Below are positions 5,603 through 9,511 of a DNA stretch of 9,511 nucleotides, piece by piece. The DNA is taken from assembly GCA_001797815.1 (NCBI GenBank), contig MGQK01000082.1:77073-86583 (forward strand), written 5' to 3'. A model generated the notes under the pieces. The model saw nothing but the letters and a program-made list of their open reading frames with translations, did no database searches and had not been told where the DNA came from. The stretch comes from Deltaproteobacteria bacterium RBG_13_61_14. Lineage in GTDB: Bacteria > RBG-13-61-14. Numbering within the stretch: the stretch's first letter is position 1; every line of letters begins with the position of its first letter. Both the position numbers and the translations under genes were made by a program.

Positions 5603-7107
5603 CCGGCTCCCGTTTCCGCAATCTGCTCCCGGCCTTGCCTTTATTGGCGATCCCGGCCGCGGCGGTGCTCGGCGGGGTCGCAGCCTCGGGCTGGCTCTTC
5701 ATTGACGACGCCTACATCACCTTCCGCTACGCCGAAAACCTGGCCCGCTCTCTGGGCTTCGTCTATAACCCGGGCGAGCGCGTGCTCGGCACCACCACCC
5801 CGCTCTATTGCCTCTGGCTCGCCCTGGGCAACCTGGCGGGCGTGCCGACTTTGGTGCTGGCCCTGCTCACCGGAATCCTGGCCGCCGGGGCCAGCGGCTG
5901 CCTGGTCTGGCGACTGGGACGGACTCTCGGCCGGGACCGGGCCGGTTATGCCGCGGGCCTCGTGCTCGTCTGTTTCCCTCGTTTCTGGGTCGCGGCGGCC
6001 TCGGGCATGGAGACCACTCTGGCCGCGGCCATTGCTCTCCTCGCGCTCATCCTCGACTTCCGGAAGAAACCGGTCTGGGCGGGCTTAAGCCTGGCCGCCC
6101 TGGTCCTCACCCGGCCGGACGCCGTAGTCCTGGCCGCCGCCATCCTGGGAGTCCGCCTGGTCTTGGACCGCAAGGCCGCCTGGATCGAAGCCTCGGTCCT
6201 TCTGCTCGCGCTCCTGCCCTGGACGGTTTTCGGCTGGCTTGAATTCGGCTCGCCGCTCCCGCATTCCATCGCGGCCAAGCGGCTGATCCACCCGTTTCCC
6301 TGGGACCTGGTCCTGGGCAAAGAGTTGAAGTGGTTTGTCTCGGAGCCGGGTCTGATCGTGACTTCGGTCCTGTGGCTTCTGGGCGCGGGCTGGATGGCGG
6401 CGAGGAAGCGGGAAGCGCTCGTGTTCGCCCTCTGGCCGCCCCTGTTCCTGGCCGGATTGGCCGCGGGTCAGGTGGGGCCGTTCTTCTGGTATCGGACGCC
6501 GCTCTTGCCCGCCTATTTCCTGGTCGCCTTCCTGGGAGCGGAAGCTTTTGCCCGGCTGCTGCGGGAGCCTTGGCCCCGGCGGGTGATGGTCGGGCTCTCG
6601 GCTCTTTTCCTCGGTCTCTTCCTGGCGCCGGTGCCGACCGCTTTCCGCCAGGGTCTGGAGGCGCTCGTGGCCAAGGAGCGGGTGTATGAGCAGATGGCCG
6701 GGCGCATCCGGGAGCTGGGTCAGCCGGGGGACAAGGTGTTCGTGGGCGACGTGGGCGTGCTGGGGTATCGGCTCCAGGATTTTTATTTGCTGGACAGCTC
6801 CGGCATCAACTCGCTGGAGATCTACCGGCTGCGGCTGGCGGATCGTAAAAAACTTTTACAACAAGGCCCGAGTTACCGGTTCGACTGGTGGGGGAGCGCG
6901 GCCTGGAGCCGGGACGTGATCGAGCAATACCAGCCCCGGTTTATCGCCTCGGATGTTTCCTACCTGCACCTGCCGGAGCTGATCGGTGATCCCGAATTCC
7001 AGGCGCTCTACCGGATCGTCCGGACCTGGAGCCTGCCGGCCGCGAACTACGTGTTGCTGGTCAGGAACGAAAAGCCGGCAAACCCGAACCCGGCGGGACC
7101 GCCTTAG
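5599..7107 (+). CDS. GT-C type membrane glycosyltransferase, copy 2 (paralogue)
   Basis: A 502-aa paralogue of the gene before it, overlapping its stop codon through ATGA (5599-5602), so translation is coupled. Layout is the same: first helix about 10-30, outer loop with DDAYITFRYAENLAR (36-50) and YNPGERVLGTTTPL (56-69), about ten further helices up to 345, and a soluble C-terminal region. Shared landmarks include SGMET (135-139), TRPD (171-174), SIAAKRLIH (223-231), FFWYRTPLLP (295-304) and LLDSSGINSLEIYRLRLAD (397-415). D36/D37 are the likely catalytic or metal residues by analogy with GT39/ArnT-type enzymes. The C-terminal region (about 375-490), with a PGD-x3-VGDVG block, is shared by both copies and looks specific to this subfamily. 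Two such enzymes in tandem could add successive sugars to one glycan or lipid, or act as a heteromer. The substrate is not known. Confidence 0.82.
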   Translation: MTGSRFRNLLPALPLLAIPAAAVLGGVAASGWLFIDDAYITFRYAENLARSLGFVYNPGERVLGTTTPLYCLWLALGNLAGVPTLVLALLTGILAAGASGCLVWRLGRTLGRDRAGYAAGLVLVCFPRFWVAAASGMETTLAAAIALLALILDFRKKPVWAGLSLAALVLTRPDAVVLAAAILGVRLVLDRKAAWIEASVLLLALLPWTVFGWLEFGSPLPHSIAAKRLIHPFPWDLVLGKELKWFVSEPGLIVTSVLWLLGAGWMAARKREALVFALWPPLFLAGLAAGQVGPFFWYRTPLLPAYFLVAFLGAEAFARLLREPWPRRVMVGLSALFLGLFLAPVPTAFRQGLEALVAKERVYEQMAGRIRELGQPGDKVFVGDVGVLGYRLQDFYLLDSSGINSLEIYRLRLADRKKLLQQGPSYRFDWWGSAAWSRDVIEQYQPRFIASDVSYLHLPELIGDPEFQALYRIVRTWSLPAANYVLLVRNEKPANPNPAGPP

Positions 7108-7115
7108 TGCTCCAG

Positions 7116-7284
7116 TTCATAATTTCGATGACGTATTTTCACTGCTCGGTCCCGCCTGGCCCCATCAAGCTCCCCCTCACCCTCCCCTCTCCCCCCAGCG
7201 GGGGAGAGGATAAGGAGAGGGGGGTAGCCTTTCGGTGTCCCAGGACTGATATGAAGATCAAGAATACGTCATGATATTTATGAA
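7116..7284. mobile_element. MITE-like element between convergent genes
   Basis: The ends 7116-7140 and 7260-7284 are inverted copies, 19 of 25 positions matching. They include TTCATAA at each outer edge and the perfect 10-mer pair ATGACGTATT (7128-7137) and AATACGTCAT (7263-7272). The 169-bp unit has no ORF and encloses a GC-rich hairpin. I find no convincing flanking direct repeat, so insertion by a transposase is less certain than for the element at 2330. Alternatively it is a long bidirectional structured spacer. Confidence 0.5.
7172..7224. repeat. C-rich/G-rich hairpin repeat (CCCCCTCACCCT...GGAGAGGGGG type)
   Basis: The inner stem CCTCTCCCCC (7186-7195) and GGGGGAGAGG (7200-7209) is perfect over 10 bp with loop CAGC. 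An outer, imperfect stem continues to CCCCC (7172-7176) and a closing G-run (7219-7224). Hairpins of this composition are widespread dispersed repeats in high-GC bacteria. It may end transcription between the converging genes, but there is no following T-run on either strand. Confidence 0.7.
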
Positions 7285-7293
7285 ATAGCCCAC

Positions 7294-8331
7294 TTAGCCG
7301 GCCTCCTCCAGCAAGTCGGTCAGCTCCACGATCTCGTCCTCCCCGATCTCCTCCCCCGAGGCCACCAGACTTTTCAATTCCGGATAATCGAGAAAAGGCT
7401 TCCAGGGGCCTTTGTCCTTCTGGACTTCCTCTTGCCCGGTAAGGTTGCCGGCCGCGACCAGGTCCTCCACCGAGATCAGGCGGACCGGTCCCAGCACCAG
7501 GCCGTCGGGGTAACGGATCTTGTAGCGGGAGACATTTTCCGAGGGAGCGGAAGTCCGGGCCGGCGGCGTGGGCGGGGCCGCAGGAGGAGTTGGCAAAGGT
7601 TCCGCCGGCCTGGGCGGAGGCGGGGCCGGCTGGGGCGGCTTGACCACAGCTTTGGGCTCCAAGGGTTCCTCATCCAAATCCAGGGGGATCTCTTCCTCGT
7701 GCTCGTGCACCGGCTTTTCGGCCGGGGGCGGGGAAGGCTCCGACGGAAAGAGATCCGGAAAGAGCTTCCTCAATTCCTCGAACTCGGCCAAAGGCCGGAA
7801 GTCGCCGCCGTCCTTGGAAACTTCTTCCTGGCCCTTGAGCCGTTTTTCGCGGACCAGCACCGCCACGGTCTTGAGTTTGATGGGGCCCAGGAGCAGGCCG
7901 TCGGGCGAGCGGAAGGTGTATTTGCTTTTGACCTCCGGGAGTTCGACCTCATCGGTCACCCCGTATTTATCCTTGATCTTGCTGATAATGGCGTCAATCC
8001 GGCATTGGTAGCAGAGCCGGTCTTTATCGTCCTGGTGCTTGACAAAGGTGGTCCCGCACTTCAGGCAGGAGAGCTGGACCGTGCCGGTGGCGGAGGTTTC
8101 CGCCGCCGGAGTAGCGGCCGCGGCGGGTTCGGGTCCAGCCGCGGGTTCGGGAGCCGGAGGAGGGGCCGTGGTTTCCGGCGGGAGGGCAGGGCTGAGGTCC
8201 TGGGCCAATTCTTCGGGAGAGATGACAATAGTCTTCTGGCATTTCCCGCACCGGAAGTTGACCGGTTTGGTGGGCGCCTTTTTGATGGTGATCTTATATT
8301 TCGAGTGGCATTGGTCGCAAAGAATCAGCAT
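7294..8331 (-). CDS. Zinc-ribbon protein (MJ0042-type) with two GYF_2-like domains
   Basis: A 345-aa protein without membrane helix or signal peptide, so probably cytoplasmic. The N-terminal zinc finger has C5, C8, C28 and C31 in the MJ0042 pattern. A Pro/Ala-rich linker (about 48-82) follows, then a second four-cysteine ribbon (C89, C92, C107, C110). Next come two homologous domains: about 138-191 and 270-323, each with PDGL-x-LGP, then GQEEV and a terminal EL-x2-L, about half identical. A second Pro-rich linker with an acidic patch (205-267) separates them. The domain resembles GYF_2/DUF4339 modules, which often bind proline-rich peptides; that likeness is from memory. The C-terminus is acidic (EEIGEDEIVELTDLLEEAG). 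The frame stays open to a TTG at 8346, but ATG 8331 places the first CxxC at residue 5, as usual for this finger, and fits the promoter upstream. The function is unknown; a protein-protein adaptor is my best guess. Confidence 0.78.
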   Translation of the reverse strand: MLILCDQCHSKYKITIKKAPTKPVNFRCGKCQKTIVISPEELAQDLSPALPPETTAPPPAPEPAAGPEPAAAATPAAETSATGTVQLSCLKCGTTFVKHQDDKDRLCYQCRIDAIISKIKDKYGVTDEVELPEVKSKYTFRSPDGLLLGPIKLKTVAVLVREKRLKGQEEVSKDGGDFRPLAEFEELRKLFPDLFPSEPSPPPAEKPVHEHEEEIPLDLDEEPLEPKAVVKPPQPAPPPPRPAEPLPTPPAAPPTPPARTSAPSENVSRYKIRYPDGLVLGPVRLISVEDLVAAGNLTGQEEVQKDKGPWKPFLDYPELKSLVASGEEIGEDEIVELTDLLEEAG

Positions 8332-8366
8332 GTCGGGAAACCCCAATCCCGCCGCAGATCAAGTTC

Positions 8367-8395
8367 AATCTATCACTATCGGCGCGAAGTTTCAA
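8367..8395 (-). promoter_or_regulatory. Sigma70-like promoter of the zinc-ribbon gene
   Basis: Read on the minus strand: TTGAAA (8395-8390), a 17-bp spacer, and TAGATT (8372-8367). The matches are 5 of 6 and 4 of 6 to consensus with ideal spacing. The predicted transcript would start near 8360, leaving a leader of about 30 nt to ATG 8331. It implies that the zinc-ribbon gene can be transcribed independently of the membrane-protein gene upstream. Confidence 0.5.
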
Positions 8396-8413
8396 CCGGG
8401 CCGGCGCGAGAAG

Positions 8414-8448
8414 TTGACGGTTGGCAGTTGGTGGTTGGTGGTTGTCAG
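8414..8448. repeat. Heptanucleotide tandem repeat (TTGNNNG x5)
   Basis: Five consecutive 7-mers of the form TTGNNNG: TTGACGG, TTGGCAG, then TTGGTGG twice, then TTGTCAG. The last unit overlaps the stop codon (8445-8447, minus strand) of the membrane-protein gene, so the array begins at its 3' end and runs into the gap before the zinc-ribbon promoter. Confidence 0.75.
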
Positions 8449-9509
8449 GGGACCGGTTCCCCTGCCGGGGAAAGGCCGGGGGTTTCCGGGGCCGGGCCTT
8501 CGGAGAGGCGCATCCATTCCGACCAGGCTGGCTTGAGACTGGCGAGCCCGATCACGGCCCGGGCCAGGCACGAGAGCACCGGGAAGGCCAGGGTGAAGGC
8601 GAGATAGGTATCGGCCGGAGCGTAATCAGGGAAAAAGAGCTGCCAGGCAATGGTGGTGGTGCCGAAGCCGCCGAAGGCGATGGGCAAATTGGAGATGAAG
8701 AGCACGAGCGGGATCAGGATCACGAATTCCAGGACCGGGATGCGGATGTCAAAGGCGAAGGCGCAGAGGTAAAGCCCGGCCAGGTTGAAGACCAGCGGCG
8801 GCGCGGAGTAGAGCGCCAGCTTGAGCCAGTGCCCGGGCGAGGCATGGGCAAAGGCGTGCCAGAGCGGCCAGTCGCGGCGGAGCAGGTAGTTGAAGGGCCA
8901 CCAGCGCCAGCCGCGGAGCCAGTAGGTCCAGGCGTGGAAAAGCCAGAGCCAGCCGAGCCCGAGCAGGATGGCAAAAGTGCGCCAGGGGATCTTGCCGGCG
9001 AGGTCGAAGCCCAGCGCGACCGAGGCGGCGACCATGGCGCTGAACACCGCGAGGAGGCTCCAGAGGCTGATCCCGGCCCGGAACAATTGGATTCCCGCCA
9101 GCTTGGTGATGCCCATGCGGGTTTTGCGGAGCAGGTAGAGGAACATGCCGCCGTTGGAGATGTTGACGTTGACCAGCATGGCCAGGTAGAGGGCGCCGCG
9201 CACCCAGAAGATGTCGCGGATCCGGACCGGCCGGTCGAACCATCGGAACAGGATGGCGGTGATGAAAGCGTCGAAGCCCCAGAACACGAGCAGGGGCAGG
9301 AGTCGGGCGGAGACCAAGAGCCAGAGGTTAGCCTGGTCCAGGGCTTGGAGCACCGCCTCCCACTCCACTTTTCGGAAGTAATAGTAGAGGATGGCCGCGG
9401 AGACCAGGACCGGCACGACCTTGCGCAGCCAGGCCCAGACCGGATGCCGGCGCGGCTGGATTTCATCCACCAGGTGTTGAAGGCGTTCTTGCGTGGCCGA
9501 TTCGGGCAT
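8445..9509 (-). CDS. LPG-synthase-TM / UPF0104 (YbhN/AglD-like) membrane protein
   Basis: A 354-aa inner-membrane protein. An N-terminal cytoplasmic segment (1-28) is followed by about eight hydrophobic segments (roughly 30-45, 62-89, 104-127, 146-169, 177-197, 229-254, 258-278 and 300-325) and a Pro-rich tail. SNLPIAFGGFGTTT (273-286) corresponds to the conserved P-I-x-x-G-G-x-G motif of the family that includes the flippase-like domain of MprF, archaeal AglD and YbhN. Such proteins act in lipid or lipid-linked glycan transfer or flipping. No C-terminal aminoacyl-transferase domain is present, so it is not a full MprF. A link to the two nearby glycosyltransferases is tempting but they are on the other strand. 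ATG 9507-9509 lies 2 bp from the window edge, so an upstream start cannot be excluded. The stop lies in a heptanucleotide repeat. Confidence 0.8.
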   Translation of the reverse strand: MPESATQERLQHLVDEIQPRRHPVWAWLRKVVPVLVSAAILYYYFRKVEWEAVLQALDQANLWLLVSARLLPLLVFWGFDAFITAILFRWFDRPVRIRDIFWVRGALYLAMLVNVNISNGGMFLYLLRKTRMGITKLAGIQLFRAGISLWSLLAVFSAMVAASVALGFDLAGKIPWRTFAILLGLGWLWLFHAWTYWLRGWRWWPFNYLLRRDWPLWHAFAHASPGHWLKLALYSAPPLVFNLAGLYLCAFAFDIRIPVLEFVILIPLVLFISNLPIAFGGFGTTTIAWQLFFPDYAPADTYLAFTLAFPVLSCLARAVIGLASLKPAWSEWMRLSEGPAPETPGLSPAGEPVP

Positions 9510-9511
9510 GA

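Noticed and set aside
7092-7156. 9-bp inverted repeat GGCGGGACC/GGTCCCGCC as terminator of the second glycosyltransferase
   Set aside because: Its loop is 47 nt long and no T-run follows, so it does not fit an intrinsic terminator.
7103-7297. CTTAG at 7103-7107 and 7293-7297 as a target duplication of the second element
   Set aside because: Only 5 bp, not adjacent to the inverted ends (8 bp away on each side), and both copies overlap stop codons; chance is likely.
8332-8346. TTG start for the zinc-ribbon protein
   Set aside because: Open in frame, but ATG 8331 puts the first CxxC at residue 5 as usual for the MJ0042 finger; the TTG cannot be wholly excluded.
8414-8448. CRISPR array
   Set aside because: The units are 7 bp and contiguous, with no spacers; it is a simple tandem repeat.
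7432-8607. 391-aa plus-strand frame opposite the zinc-ribbon gene
   Set aside because: Gly/Arg-rich translation antisense to a gene with clear CxxC and repeat structure; it also crosses the promoter and heptad array.
8445-9509. Full MprF (lysyl-phosphatidylglycerol synthase)
   Set aside because: Only the membrane flippase-like part is present; the C-terminal aminoacyl-transferase domain is missing, so aminoacylation of lipids is not supported.

Overview
The window is GC-rich bacterial DNA carrying seven complete genes and the tail of an eighth. Genes on the + strand run from the left edge to 7107, and two genes on the - strand fill the right side. Nothing here fixes the species. The high GC content, a corrinoid-activator (RACo-type) protein tail, an MJ0042-type zinc-finger protein and frequent palindromic repeats in and between genes suggest an environmental, possibly anaerobic bacterium of a deltaproteobacterial or candidate-phylum type. 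That placement is a guess.

Left block (1-2297, +): the C-terminus of a RACo/DUF4445-like reductive activator of corrinoid proteins is followed after 28 bp by a classical SDR dehydrogenase. A spinster-like MFS transporter starts on the base after the SDR stop. The three look like one operon. A plausible but unproven theme is uptake and catabolism of a small, perhaps methylated, substrate.

First gap (2298-2592): a 137-bp MITE-like element with terminal inverted repeats is flanked by a perfect 10-bp direct repeat. It encloses a second, different palindromic repeat. Just downstream lie a weak promoter and an operator-like palindrome ahead of pepA.

Middle block (2593-7107, +): a leucyl aminopeptidase (pepA) with all metal and catalytic residues is followed by two tandem GT-C type membrane glycosyltransferases of about 500 aa each. 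The two are paralogues joined by an ATGA stop/start overlap. They probably transfer sugars from polyprenyl-phosphate donors on the outer face of the membrane. The first has a REP-like palindrome translated in frame.

Second gap (7108-7293): between convergent genes lies another TIR-bounded element that also encloses a strong hairpin, so both intergenic regions share a 'repeat nested in repeat' design.

Right block (7294-9509, -): a cytoplasmic-looking zinc-ribbon protein with two copies of a GYF_2-like domain has its own sigma70-like promoter. Upstream of it is an integral membrane protein of the LPG-synthase-TM/UPF0104 family, whose stop codon lies inside a five-unit heptanucleotide tandem repeat. 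I see no defence system, CRISPR array, tRNA, rRNA, phage gene or intact transposase.
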